In this document: positions 45,472-53,566 of the stretch, one piece after another
How positions within the stretch are numbered: position 1 is the first letter of the stretch
Layout of the letters: each line of letters opens with the position of its first letter
Assembly: GCF_003014735.1 (NCBI RefSeq)
Contig: NZ_PYAX01000027.1
Coordinates: forward strand, 1-64,000
DNA length: 64,000 nt
From: Saccharothrix carnea
GTDB taxonomy: Bacteria; Actinomycetota; Actinomycetes; Mycobacteriales; Pseudonocardiaceae
Direction of reading: 5' to 3'
Translations under genes and position numbers: made by a program
Notes under the pieces: model-generated
Told to the model about the DNA's origin: nothing
Seen by the model: the letters and a program-made list of their open reading frames with translations, nothing else
Databases searched by the model: none

Positions 45472-46149
45472 GTGGACGTACTAGAGGACTACACGGGGCA
45501 CGTGACGCCGGGCGGCCCGGCGGCGCGGCGCACCCTCGACGCGCTGACCATCACGAAGATCTCGGTCGGGCCGATGGACAACAACGCGTACCTGCTGGTC
45601 TGCCGCGCGACGAACGAGGGTCTGCTGATCGACGCGGCGGCCGACCCTGAGCGGCTGTCGGACGTGGTGGGCCACTCGGTGGACCGGCCGAGGCTGAAGA
45701 CCGTGGTGACCACGCACCGGCACCAGGACCACTGGGGCGCCTTGGGCGCGGTGGCCGGCGCGAACGGCTCGAACACCGTCGCGCACGCGGCGGACGCGGA
45801 AGTCCTGCCCATCCCGCCCGACGTGCTGGTGGAGCACGGCGACACGGTGCACGTCGGCGAGGTCCCCTTGACGGTGATCCACCTGCGCGGCCACACACCG
45901 GGCTCGATCGCCCTGCTGTACCGCGGCCCAACCGGCCACCCCCACCTCTTCACCGGGGACTCGCTGTTCCCGGGAGGGGTCGGCAAGACCACGTCGCCCG
46001 AAACGTTCACTTCCTTGATCGACGACGTGGAGAGCCGGATCTTCGCCGAGCTGCCCGACGACACGTGGGTCTACCCAGGTCACGGCGACGACACCACCCT
46101 GGGGCGTGAGCGACCTCACCTGGCCGAGTGGCGTTCGCGCGGCTGGTGA
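45472..46149 (+). CDS. MBL-fold metallohydrolase (glyoxalase II-like)
   Basis: A 225-residue metallo-beta-lactamase-fold hydrolase. It has THRHQDHWGAL as the HxHxDH motif, HLRGHTPGSIAL for the third His, FTGDSLFPGG for the bridging Asp and VYPGHGDDTT for the last His. Substrate unknown; thioester hydrolases are related. GTG was chosen because homologues start MDVLEDYTGHV and TACGGT, a -10-like element, lies 8 nt upstream, giving a leaderless mRNA. An in-frame GTG 27 nt earlier is possible. Confidence 0.9.
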   Translation: MDVLEDYTGHVTPGGPAARRTLDALTITKISVGPMDNNAYLLVCRATNEGLLIDAAADPERLSDVVGHSVDRPRLKTVVTTHRHQDHWGALGAVAGANGSNTVAHAADAEVLPIPPDVLVEHGDTVHVGEVPLTVIHLRGHTPGSIALLYRGPTGHPHLFTGDSLFPGGVGKTTSPETFTSLIDDVESRIFAELPDDTWVYPGHGDDTTLGRERPHLAEWRSRGW

Positions 46150-46282
46150 CCCAGTGCTCGATGGATGAGCGGCCGGTCACTCATCGGTGCCATCACTGAC
46201 GGGGTGACCGGTGTCGTCACAGCTCGAGGCGACCCTTCGATGACGGCCGGCGCGGCACACCGTCCGGCACGCCCCGTCGAGG

Positions 46283-46855
46283 TCAGAGGTGGTCGACGTC
46301 GGCGGATGTCGCGGTGTGCAGTTCGAGGGTGCCGAGGTGCTCCGGGGTGCCGGTGAGGAAGACCGCCTGGTCGTGCCAGCTCGCTGTGATCACCACGGCG
46401 CCCAGTGCGTCGATCCTGGTGGCCGGTACGAGGTCGCTGTCGATCACGACGTCCACGGGTGCGGCGGGCGCGTCGGTGACGGCCGCACGGACCCGGGCGT
46501 GGTTCGCGGCGGAGCTCTCGCGCGACGGCACCACGAGGCCGCGTTCGCGACCGCCGGCTCCGCCCAGGAACCTGAGCAGCTGGACCTCGGCGTTCTCGAC
46601 GGGCAACCCTCGCGGGGAAAGCCCGTGTGGCGACCGCACGGTCTTGATCACCAGCCGCGGGCTTCCGGTCGGGGACCGGTAGGTGACGTCGACGGCCCAC
46701 GGCTCGTCGCCCGCGCGGTCGGTCCCCACCGCCGCGATCGACCCGAGGCCCATGCCCGTCGACGCCGCGGCCACGCGACCGGGGAACGCGGCGAGGTGTT
46801 CACGAGGATGGGGGTCGCGGGGAAAACCCGCGGCCCCCATCGATCGGTGGTCCAT
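46283..46855 (-). CDS. Hypothetical protein
   Basis: A 190-residue protein with no recognised family. N-terminal ~40 residues are basic/Pro-rich; residues ~45-80 look like beta strands (PWAVDVTYRSP, RLVIKTVRSPHGL). The rest alternates strands and helices and ends in LELHTATSADVDHL. No signal peptide or membrane segment. GAGGGTGAG precedes the ATG by about 9 nt. The codon bias supports the minus strand; the opposite frame is a shadow. Confidence 0.55.
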   Translation of the reverse strand: MDHRSMGAAGFPRDPHPREHLAAFPGRVAAASTGMGLGSIAAVGTDRAGDEPWAVDVTYRSPTGSPRLVIKTVRSPHGLSPRGLPVENAEVQLLRFLGGAGGRERGLVVPSRESSAANHARVRAAVTDAPAAPVDVVIDSDLVPATRIDALGAVVITASWHDQAVFLTGTPEHLGTLELHTATSADVDHL

Positions 46856-46904
46856 GAGGCGCTCACCCTCGATCGGCCGAGCGCCGACTCGGCACGGTAG
46901 GCGC

Positions 46905-47552
46905 TCAGTAAATGTACTCGGGATCGTAAGGCCCGCCGGAGAAGCAGACCGAACCGTCCACCAGGATAGCGTAATTGCTACCGTTGGGTGAAACGGAGGC
47001 CGCCGCGGGCCCGACCGTCAAACCACCCACGATGCGGGGCAGGCTGACATAGCCGTCGGCGTCGTAGAACGGCGCGAACGAGTGGGAGGTCGTGCCGCCG
47101 GAATCGTCCAGCACCACGGTCCAGGAGAACGTGGACACCGCGTCGCGAACGAAGAACCCGGTGTCGATCAGGACCTCCCTGTTGCCGCGCGCGTTGAGCC
47201 AGACCCACGAAGTGCCGCAGTTCCCGGAGACCACGTTGTTCGTGGTCAGCTCACCCGGAGTGCCCTTTTTCACGGAATACTGCGTGCCGTCCGGATTGGT
47301 GCGGATCTCGTAGCCGTTCGCTTCGGCGACCGCGGCGTCGAAGCCGCCGAACCGCATCGGCACCTCCACCACCGTGGTGGCGTTCCCGCCGCTCGGTGAC
47401 ACCGGTGCGGCGCTGCCGGCAGCGGTCGTACCGATGATCGCGACCAGCGTGGCAACCCCCACCAGCACGGCCCGGCCCGCGCTCCGGAGCCTCGCCGTCC
47501 TCGTTTGCCCCGACGTCGCGGCCCAGTCTGCCGCCTTGTGCTGTCGTGCCAT
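46905..47552 (-). CDS. Hypothetical secreted protein
   Basis: A 215-residue protein with a Sec signal peptide: basic TARLRSAGRA, hydrophobic VLVGVATLVAIIGTTAAGS and a likely cleavage after SAA (about residue 49). The mature part is about 165 residues, with VVSGNCGTSW and SVCFSGG cysteines that may pair. It is Gly/Ser/Asn/Thr-rich and probably beta-rich. I do not recognise the family. GGGGGA precedes the ATG. Codon GC is lower than in neighbouring genes, so recent acquisition is possible. Confidence 0.75.
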   Translation of the reverse strand: MARQHKAADWAATSGQTRTARLRSAGRAVLVGVATLVAIIGTTAAGSAAPVSPSGGNATTVVEVPMRFGGFDAAVAEANGYEIRTNPDGTQYSVKKGTPGELTTNNVVSGNCGTSWVWLNARGNREVLIDTGFFVRDAVSTFSWTVVLDDSGGTTSHSFAPFYDADGYVSLPRIVGGLTVGPAAASVSPNGSNYAILVDGSVCFSGGPYDPEYIY

Positions 47553-47953
47553 TTGTTCCCCCTCGATCGTCCGAACGAAGTTACCGGAAACTCCTCGCGC
47601 GAATGCGTCACAGCAATCGCGCACACGTCCTGCTCCAGGGACGTGCCGGTCCGTGCCGACAACCAGCGCCACGTGGAATGGAAACGGGCTGCACGGAACG
47701 GCGTTCACCAGTGGTGCGAGGAATTGGTCGAACCTGGTGCACGTTCCGACCGGCCGGCACTGGTTCGAATAGTGCCCCACCGGGGGAATCCGGTGCAAGC
47801 AATAAGACGCGCGACTGCCGACCCCGCCGACGTGATGTCTCGCCACGGCGGGACAGCTACGCCGCAAGGCGCACGCATCCGCCGAGGTCCCACTTCCGGA
47901 CAACGCGAGCCGCTGCACGCCGTGGAGCGGGAATCGTCACCGCTCCCCCACGG
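47553..47953. other. Intergenic region of lower GC
   Basis: Upstream region of the secreted-protein gene. On the minus strand TAACTT (47587-47582) is a -10 candidate. I see no gene, tRNA or repeat, and none of the short frames has family resemblance or a ribosome-binding site. Confidence 0.4.
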
Positions 47954-48433
47954 TCATGGGTTGTCGGTGCGCGCCGGTTCGGCGTCGAGCGGGATTTCGG
48001 TGTCCTCGTCGAACGCGACCGGTCGGACCAGGGTGAGGTCGGTCGGCGTGGCACGGATCGTGGTGATGGCGATGCGGGCCGCTTCCTCCGGCGGGAAGCC
48101 GTAGACGCCGGTGGCGATGGCGGGGAAGGCGACGGTGCGGGCGCGCAGGTCGGCGGTAACTTCGAGGCTGCGCCGGTAGCAGGAGGCCAGGACTTCCGCC
48201 TCGCCGTGACCGCCGCCCTCCCACACCGGGCCCACGGTGTGGATCACGTGCCGGACCGGCGGGGTCAGGTCGAACGCGGGGGTGGCCAGGGCGGCGTCGG
48301 TGAGCCCCGGGTCCAGCTCGCGGTACGCCGCACGGGCGGCGGCCAGGAGCCGGTCCGGGTCGACCACCACCACGTCCCGCCGGGTCCGCGGGCTGATCGT
48401 CATCCCGGCGACGGGACCGCGCGGTTCGTCCAC
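47954..48433 (-). CDS. N-terminally reduced macro-domain protein
   Basis: A 159-residue protein whose residues ~55-125 match the second half of a macro domain: VRHVIHTVGPVWEGGG, EAEVLASCYRRSLEV and FPAIATGVYGFPPEEAARIA. The usual first ~45 residues, with the VNAAN catalytic Asn and GGGGVDGAIH loop, are absent, and the short N-terminus does not replace them. ADP-ribose hydrolysis is therefore doubtful; binding or decay is possible. The upstream gene ends 15 nt before its start, so no hidden N-terminus exists. GTG chosen. Confidence 0.75.
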   Translation of the reverse strand: MDEPRGPVAGMTISPRTRRDVVVVDPDRLLAAARAAYRELDPGLTDAALATPAFDLTPPVRHVIHTVGPVWEGGGHGEAEVLASCYRRSLEVTADLRARTVAFPAIATGVYGFPPEEAARIAITTIRATPTDLTLVRPVAFDEDTEIPLDAEPARTDNP

Positions 48434-48448
48434 CTCACGACCACAGGT

Positions 48449-49048
48449 TCACCCGATCCGGTCCACCGCGTCGAGCAGGTCGAGGTAGCCGTCGCTCGCC
48501 CGCCACAGGCCGTCCGAGACCGTCGTGAGCTTGCCGGGGCTCCAGCGCCGCTCCTCGTACGCACGGGTCTGGCGGCGCAGTGCCCGCAGGCTCACCGCCA
48601 GCTCGTCGGACAGCCGGGCCCGCAGCTCGTCGGCTCCCGGCGCGGGCGGCCTGACCTGCTCGCCACGCCCGTCCGCGAGCGCCGCGACGGTCTCCTCCAC
48701 CAGCCCGTCCGCCGCGTCCCAGACCAGCGCGGGCCGGTCGACGTGGTGGTTCCAGACCGGGGCGTGCGCCGAGCGCCACAGCACCCGGACCGGGTTCCTG
48801 GACGCCCTCGTCGCGTTGGCCCAGTGCTCGGCGCCGTGCGGCTCGCTCAACCACGGGACGTCGTCGACCGGCAGGTCCACCACCACGGCGACGGTCACCC
48901 GTTCGAGATCACGTGGTGCGCCGAGGATGTCGCCCACGGCCCACAGCCGCACCGCCCGCAACGGGTGGATCGAGCTCGGCAGACCCGCCAGTTCGCCGCA
49001 CTTGGCCGCCAACTCCTCGACGTGCCGCACCGCCCGTGACCATTTCAC
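48449..49048 (-). CDS. Conserved hypothetical protein (DUF7711-like)
   Basis: A 199-residue cytosolic protein with Trp-rich segments: IHPLRAVRLWAVGDILG, VDDVPWLSEPHGAEHWANAT and VRVLWRSAHAPVWNHHV. The C-terminus (RALRRQTRAYEERRWSPGKL, LWRASDGYLDLLDAV) is helical. I associate this with a family of unknown function recurrent in actinomycetes, from memory. GTG was preferred because GAGGA lies 8 nt upstream; an ATG six codons earlier is possible. Confidence 0.75.
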   Translation of the reverse strand: MKWSRAVRHVEELAAKCGELAGLPSSIHPLRAVRLWAVGDILGAPRDLERVTVAVVVDLPVDDVPWLSEPHGAEHWANATRASRNPVRVLWRSAHAPVWNHHVDRPALVWDAADGLVEETVAALADGRGEQVRPPAPGADELRARLSDELAVSLRALRRQTRAYEERRWSPGKLTTVSDGLWRASDGYLDLLDAVDRIG

Positions 49049-49090
49049 CCGTCCATCCTCACCCATCCCGGGGGCGGGTGGCGGCCCGCG

Positions 49091-49870
49091 TCACCTCTGT
49101 CCGGTCAGGACGGTCACGTGGACGTGTTCGGTGAACGGCCCGTGGGGTTCCAGGGCGCGGCCGATCCGCTCGGTGAAGGCGGGACGGTCCGCGGGGAACC
49201 GGTCGGCGGGCAGCGCCGAGAGGACACCGCCCACAACGGACTCGACGTCCAGGGTGTCGGTGTAGTCGACAGCGCGCACGTCGACCCGGAACCCGGCCTC
49301 GACCAGGCTCCACCGGTACCGCTCCTGGCTCTCCTCGTCGGTGCCGCACGTGCGGCCGGCGGGCGTGCCCAGCCACTGCTCCAGGCTCTCGCGCAACGCC
49401 CGCGACCAGTCGCTGTCCTGCAGCCACAGCGGCGTGCCGTTGGTCAGCACCGCCACCCCGCCACCCGGCCTGACCAGCGAGGACACCTCGCGGAACAGGT
49501 CGTCGTGCCGCATCCAGTGCAACGCCTGGCCGATCGTGACCACGCCGACCGACCCGTCGCCGAGCGCGGCGCGCAGCGCGGGCACGTCCGCGTCCGTCCC
49601 GACGACCCAGGACACGTTCGCCAGTCCCCGCTCCGCCGCCGCACGCCGACCGTGCGCCAGCATGTCCGGCTCCGGGTCGACACCGACCACGGCGCGGACC
49701 CGGCCCGCGAGCGGCACGGTCACCTGCCCGGTGCCACACCCGAGGTCCACCGCCACGTCGTCCGACGTCAGCGCGAACACCTCCGCCAGCGCGTCGAACA
49801 CCGCCGGCGGATAGCCCCGCCGGTAGCGGTGGTAGTAGTCGGCCACGTCACCCCGGAAACCCAGTGCCAT
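49091..49870 (-). CDS. Class I SAM-dependent methyltransferase
   Basis: A 259-residue methyltransferase. Motif I is VAVDLGCGTGQVTVPLA (about 41-57), with VVGVDPEPDML as the acidic ribose-binding strand and LVRPGGGVAVL as motif IV. The Tyr-rich N-terminus DVADYYHRYRRGYPP is typical of UbiE/trans-aconitate-type small-molecule methyltransferases. The substrate is unknown. ATG at the second start fits a short divergent spacer with rnhA. Confidence 0.9.
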   Translation of the reverse strand: MALGFRGDVADYYHRYRRGYPPAVFDALAEVFALTSDDVAVDLGCGTGQVTVPLAGRVRAVVGVDPEPDMLAHGRRAAAERGLANVSWVVGTDADVPALRAALGDGSVGVVTIGQALHWMRHDDLFREVSSLVRPGGGVAVLTNGTPLWLQDSDWSRALRESLEQWLGTPAGRTCGTDEESQERYRWSLVEAGFRVDVRAVDYTDTLDVESVVGGVLSALPADRFPADRPAFTERIGRALEPHGPFTEHVHVTVLTGQR

Positions 49871-49959
49871 GACCACAGGGTGCCCACGGCGGCGGTCGGA
49901 CGACAGCGATTGCGCTCATGGCCGAAACGGTCACCGGACCGGTCGGTATCTTCGCCCGC

Positions 49960-50445
49960 ATGGAGCAGGTGGTGGAGATCTACACCGATGGCGCGTGCAG
50001 CGGGAACCCCGGGCCTGGCGGGTGGGGTGCGGTGCTGCGGTACGGGGCGCACGAGCGCGACCTGTTCGGCGGCGAGTCGTCGGCCACCACCAACAACCGG
50101 ATGGAGCTGATGGCGCCGATCCGCGCGCTGGAGACGCTCAAGCGGCCGTCCGCGGTGCGGATCTACACCGACAGCACCTACGTCCGCAACGGCGTCCTGT
50201 CGTGGATGACCAAGTGGAAGGCCAACGGCTGGCTGACGTCGGGCAGGCAGCCGGTCAAGAACGTCGACCTCTGGCAGCGCCTCGACGCCGCCGCCGCGCC
50301 CCACCAGGTCGAGTGGCACTGGGTGAAGGGACACGCCGGGCACCCGGAGAACGAACGCGCGGACCGGCTGGCGGTCCGCGGCGTCCGGGCGGCGATGGAG
50401 TCAGATCTGCGGGCAGACGTCGTACATGACGCGGAACAGGCGTGA
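49960..50445 (+). CDS. rnhA: Ribonuclease HI
   Basis: A 161-residue enzyme that cleaves RNA in RNA-DNA hybrids. The catalytic acidic residues are Asp10 ([18 protein letters not shown]), Glu49 ([10 protein letters not shown]), Asp71 (IYTDSTYV) and Asp135 (NERADRLAV). [12 protein letters not shown] is the conserved His loop. ATG was selected over an upstream GTG/ATG frame because TATCTT lies 7 nt before it, suggesting a leaderless mRNA. It overlaps the convergent next gene by 45 bp. Confidence 0.95.
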   Translation: MEQVVEIYTDGACSGNPGPGGWGAVLRYGAHERDLFGGESSATTNNRMELMAPIRALETLKRPSAVRIYTDSTYVRNGVLSWMTKWKANGWLTSGRQPVKNVDLWQRLDAAAAPHQVEWHWVKGHAGHPENERADRLAVRGVRAAMESDLRADVVHDAEQA

Positions 50446-50895
50446 GGACTCCGGGGTCTGCCCGGGCGGCAGGGCGAAGTAGCCCTTGGCCGCTTCCACG
50501 CACTGGGTGAGCAGGTCGTGCTGGGTGGTCAGGGTGGACTCCCGGGACCGGTTGGTCTCCAGGGTCGCGTCGGCCTGCTCCTGCCTTCCGGTCACGTTGG
50601 CGAGCGTTCGTTCCTGGTCGGCGCGGGTGCTGGCGATCGTGTCGCGGTCCGTGCGTTCGCCCAGGTAGAGGGCCGTGAAGAGGCCCGCGACGAGGGCGAA
50701 CACGGCGGCCAGCGCGGATAGCGCGACGACCGGTGCCCGGCTGGGGCCGGTGGTCGGCGGTGGCGCCGCCTGGTACGGCAGCGGCACGCCGTTCGGCGGG
50801 GTCGGCGGCGGTGGCGTCAGTCCCGGTGGCGTCAGTGCCGGTGACGTCATCAGCGGCGGTGGCGTGAACAGGCGGTCGGGCTCTGGCGTGGTCAT
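50401..50895 (-). CDS. Single-span membrane protein with Pro-rich N-terminus and coiled coil
   Basis: A 164-residue protein. Residues 1-50 are a proline-rich cytosolic stretch ([20 protein letters not shown] region), followed by a membrane helix (about 53-75, [21 protein letters not shown]). An extracellular coiled coil with a [24 protein letters not shown] pattern follows and two cysteines lie near the end. Topology matches the next gene upstream, suggesting a related pair. No family recognised. Confidence 0.75.
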   Translation of the reverse strand: MTTPEPDRLFTPPPLMTSPALTPPGLTPPPPTPPNGVPLPYQAAPPPTTGPSRAPVVALSALAAVFALVAGLFTALYLGERTDRDTIASTRADQERTLANVTGRQEQADATLETNRSRESTLTTQHDLLTQCVEAAKGYFALPPGQTPESSRLFRVMYDVCPQI

Positions 50896-50909
50896 GTCGG
50901 CTCCCCGGC

Positions 50910-51299
50910 TCAGCAGTTCTCGGCGGCGCGGCGGACGGCGGGCCGCAGGGCCTCTTCGTCGTCGCTCCTCGCCGCGATGATCGATTCCTTGGCCGGGTCG
51001 GCGCACTTGTGCAGCTCGGCGTTCGCCGCCTCCAGCGTGGCGATCCGGTCGGTCACGGTGTCGTTGGTCTGCTCGGTCTCGGCCAGCCGTCCCTCGGCGT
51101 CGGTGAGCGACCGGCTCGTCCGGTCCAGCCGCTGGACCTCCAGGCCGTGCTCCTCCTTCGCCCCGACGAACAGCACGATCGTCAGCACGGACGCGCCCAG
51201 CAGCAGCACGACGAGCAGGCTCAGCAGCACGACGGCGACCCGTGAGCGTGGCCGCGGCGGTGCCGGCGGTGACGGGATCGACAGCACGTGGTCGGTCAT
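50910..51299 (-). CDS. Small single-span coiled-coil membrane protein
   Basis: A 129-residue protein: short Pro/Arg-rich N-terminus, a membrane helix (about 20-45, VAVVLLSLLVVLLLGASVL), then a coiled coil (VQRLDRTSRSLTDAEGRLAE and TDRIATLEAANAELHK) and a C-terminal Cys. It precedes the similar protein 14 nt downstream and both may interact. AGAGGGGG precedes the ATG. Function unknown; envelope sensing or partner of the adjacent two-component system is speculative. Confidence 0.75.
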   Translation of the reverse strand: MTDHVLSIPSPPAPPRPRSRVAVVLLSLLVVLLLGASVLTIVLFVGAKEEHGLEVQRLDRTSRSLTDAEGRLAETEQTNDTVTDRIATLEAANAELHKCADPAKESIIAARSDDEEALRPAVRRAAENC

Positions 51300-51406
51300 G
51301 GTGGCCCCCTCTTTCCCTTGTGTTGCCTTGAAAGTAGGGATGCCGGGCACCACCGGCCAAGCCTCGGGAGGGCGGAAACTTCCGCTATCCGGCAGGGACC
51401 CGGGGC

Positions 51407-52012
51407 TCAGAGCCAGCCGTTGTCGTGGGCGGTGACGTAGGCCTCGGAACGGGTCGCCGCGCCCAGCTTCGCCACCGCCGCGGCCAGGTAGTTGCGGACG
51501 GTGCCGGTGGACAGGTGGGTCTGGCGCGCGATCACGGCCACCGGCGTGTCGTACTCCGCCAGCCGCAGCACCTCCAGCTCACGCGGCGTCAACGGGCACG
51601 GCGGCGTGGTGAGCGCGTCCGCCGCCAACTCCGGGTCGACGTACCGGGCGCCGCCGTGCACCCGCCGGATCACGTCCGCCAGCGTGCCGCCCGGCGACCC
51701 CTTCGGCAGGAACCCCTTCGCGCCGGCCGACAGCGCCCGCCGCAGGTGGGGCGGCTTGCCGCGACCGGTCAGGACCACCACCGCGCACGACGGCAGGGAC
51801 GACGCCAGCGACGCGGTCACCTCGAACCCGTCCAGCACCGGCATCTGCAGGTCCACCACGGCCACGTCCGGCCGGTGCGCCAACGCCGCGCGCACCGCCT
51901 CCCGGCCGTCCCCCGCCTGCGCCACCACCTCGATGTCCGGTTCCAGCCCGAGCAGCGCCGCCACCGCGACGCGGATCAGCTCCTCGTCGTCGGCCAACAG
52001 CACGCGTATCAC
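51407..52012 (-). CDS. NarL/LuxR-family response regulator
   Basis: A 201-residue DNA-binding response regulator. The receiver has Asp8/Asp9, phospho-acceptor Asp54 (VVDLQMP), Thr in VVLTGRG and Lys in GFLPKG. The C-terminal LuxR helix-turn-helix is LTPRELEVLRL through TGTVRNYLAAAVAKLGA. GTG overlaps the kinase stop by 4 nt, so it is the partner of that kinase. Confidence 0.95.
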   Translation of the reverse strand: MIRVLLADDEELIRVAVAALLGLEPDIEVVAQAGDGREAVRAALAHRPDVAVVDLQMPVLDGFEVTASLASSLPSCAVVVLTGRGKPPHLRRALSAGAKGFLPKGSPGGTLADVIRRVHGGARYVDPELAADALTTPPCPLTPRELEVLRLAEYDTPVAVIARQTHLSTGTVRNYLAAAVAKLGAATRSEAYVTAHDNGWL

Positions 52013-53082
52013 GGCCGCACGGTCGCCACCAGCGTGAACACACCGCCCTCCTCCCCCGTGCGCACCGTCCCGCCGACCCGCTCCAGCCGCTCCGCCAGCC
52101 CGCGCAACCCCGACCCGTGCCCCGGCACGCCGGCCGCGCCGTCGTTCGCCACGGTCAGCCGCACCTCGTCGGCACCGACCGCGACGTCGATCGTGCACCA
52201 CCGGGCCCGGCTGTGCCGCAGCACGTTCGTCCCCGCCTCCCGCAACGCCCACGACAGCTCGCGCGCCACCGCGGGCAACGCCGCCGGAATTGACACCGTG
52301 CACCGCACCCCGGCCGAGGTCAACACCTGCTCGATCGCCGACGCCTGCTCGTCCAGGTCGACGGTCCGGTAGCCGTGCACGGTCTCCCGCAGCTCCGCCA
52401 ACGCCGACGCGGCCAGCTCACGCACCCCGTCCGCCTCCGCGCCGGCCCGCGCGCCGTCCACGGTCGCCAGCCGCGACGCCAGCTCCGCCTTCAACGCGAT
52501 CACGGTCAACCGGTGCCCCAGCACGTCGTGCACGTCCCGCGCGAACCTCAGCCGCTCCTCGATCACCGCCAGCCGGGCCCTCGCCTCACGTCCCCGCTGC
52601 GCCTGCACCACCAGGTCCCACAACCACACCGGCAGCACGTGCATCAACGCCAGCCCCAGGCCGACACCGCCGGCGATCACCAACGCCCGCAACGGTTCCG
52701 GCGACACCACCACGGCCACCGCGACCACCACGGGCACCACCACCCACCACCGCCGACGCACCACCACCGGCGCCGTCCCCACGAGCGCCGCGCCGACCCA
52801 CGCCCACGTGTCCCACCGCCCCGCCGCCACCGGCGCCAGCAACGGCACCGACAGCAGCGACGCCACCAGGAACGCCACGTCCCACCGGGACCGCGCCGAA
52901 CCCGGCGTCACCGACGCGTAGAGCACGCCCGCGCAAGCCGCGCTGAACAGCACCACGCCGACCAGTCCCGCCACCACCCAGGCGGGCCGCCGTTCCAGCA
53001 GCACGCCGACACCCGGCCCGACCAGGCTGGTCGACCAGGCCACGCCCAGCGACACCAGCGTGAGCACCCTCGCCCGCCGCAT
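52009..53082 (-). CDS. Sensor histidine kinase (HisKA_3 family)
   Basis: A 357-residue membrane kinase. About six hydrophobic segments occupy residues 5-160 with no long extracellular domain. The dimerisation helix RLRFARDVHDVLGHRLTVI contains phospho-acceptor His185. The HATPase has REAGTNVLRHS (N box), VANDGAAGVPGHGSGLRGL (G boxes). Intramembrane-sensing kinases of this layout often respond to cell-envelope stress. The preceding small membrane gene ends 7 nt upstream of the ATG and may be co-transcribed. Confidence 0.93.
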   Translation of the reverse strand: MRRARVLTLVSLGVAWSTSLVGPGVGVLLERRPAWVVAGLVGVVLFSAACAGVLYASVTPGSARSRWDVAFLVASLLSVPLLAPVAAGRWDTWAWVGAALVGTAPVVVRRRWWVVVPVVVAVAVVVSPEPLRALVIAGGVGLGLALMHVLPVWLWDLVVQAQRGREARARLAVIEERLRFARDVHDVLGHRLTVIALKAELASRLATVDGARAGAEADGVRELAASALAELRETVHGYRTVDLDEQASAIEQVLTSAGVRCTVSIPAALPAVARELSWALREAGTNVLRHSRARWCTIDVAVGADEVRLTVANDGAAGVPGHGSGLRGLAERLERVGGTVRTGEEGGVFTLVATVRP

Positions 53083-53089
53083 CACGCGC

Positions 53090-53479
53090 TCACCATGCCA
53101 GCGACACGCCGACGAACGCATCCACCACGGCGCACGCCAGCGCGTACCAGGTCGGCACCACCAGCTTGGCGCGGAAGTGCACGAGGTCCCAGGCGGCGTG
53201 CGCCAACCAGCCCGCCGCCACCAGGTACCGGCCGACGTCGGGGTCCACGAGCAGCGCCACCGCCGCCACCGCGCCGAACACCGCCACGCCCGCCACCTGC
53301 GCCCACAGCACGCGGGTGCGGCGCAGCTCGCGGCGCAGCAACCCGACCACCAGGTAGACCAGCGCGCACGCGACCAAGCCCCACGTGCCGAAGCCGGTCC
53401 AGTCGTCGCCGCCGTCGGACACGATCACCACGCCCAGCGCGGTCGAGATCACCAACGAGTAGATCGAAGAGCGTTTCAT
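53090..53479 (-). CDS. Small polytopic membrane protein
   Basis: A 129-residue protein with four predicted hydrophobic segments (SIYSLVISTALGVVIV, GLVACALVYLVVGLL, VAGVAVFGAVAAVALLV and a C-terminal WYALACAVVDAFVGVSLAW). The YLVAAGWLAHAAWDLVHFRA segment resembles proteins of unknown function. It is first in an operon with the kinase and regulator. Start ATG; an upstream GTG adds non-conserved residues. Confidence 0.75.
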   Translation of the reverse strand: MKRSSIYSLVISTALGVVIVSDGGDDWTGFGTWGLVACALVYLVVGLLRRELRRTRVLWAQVAGVAVFGAVAAVALLVDPDVGRYLVAAGWLAHAAWDLVHFRAKLVVPTWYALACAVVDAFVGVSLAW

Positions 53480-53566
53480 GGACTCCACGGTGGTGCGGGC
53501 GGCGCACAACCCACACCCCCGCGGTGTCACGAAGAACCCGTGCGGATCGCACGGCCCGACCGTGCG

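Noticed and set aside
47553-47953. Several short frames upstream of the secreted-protein gene
   Set aside because: No conserved features and no ribosome-binding sites; treated as spacer.
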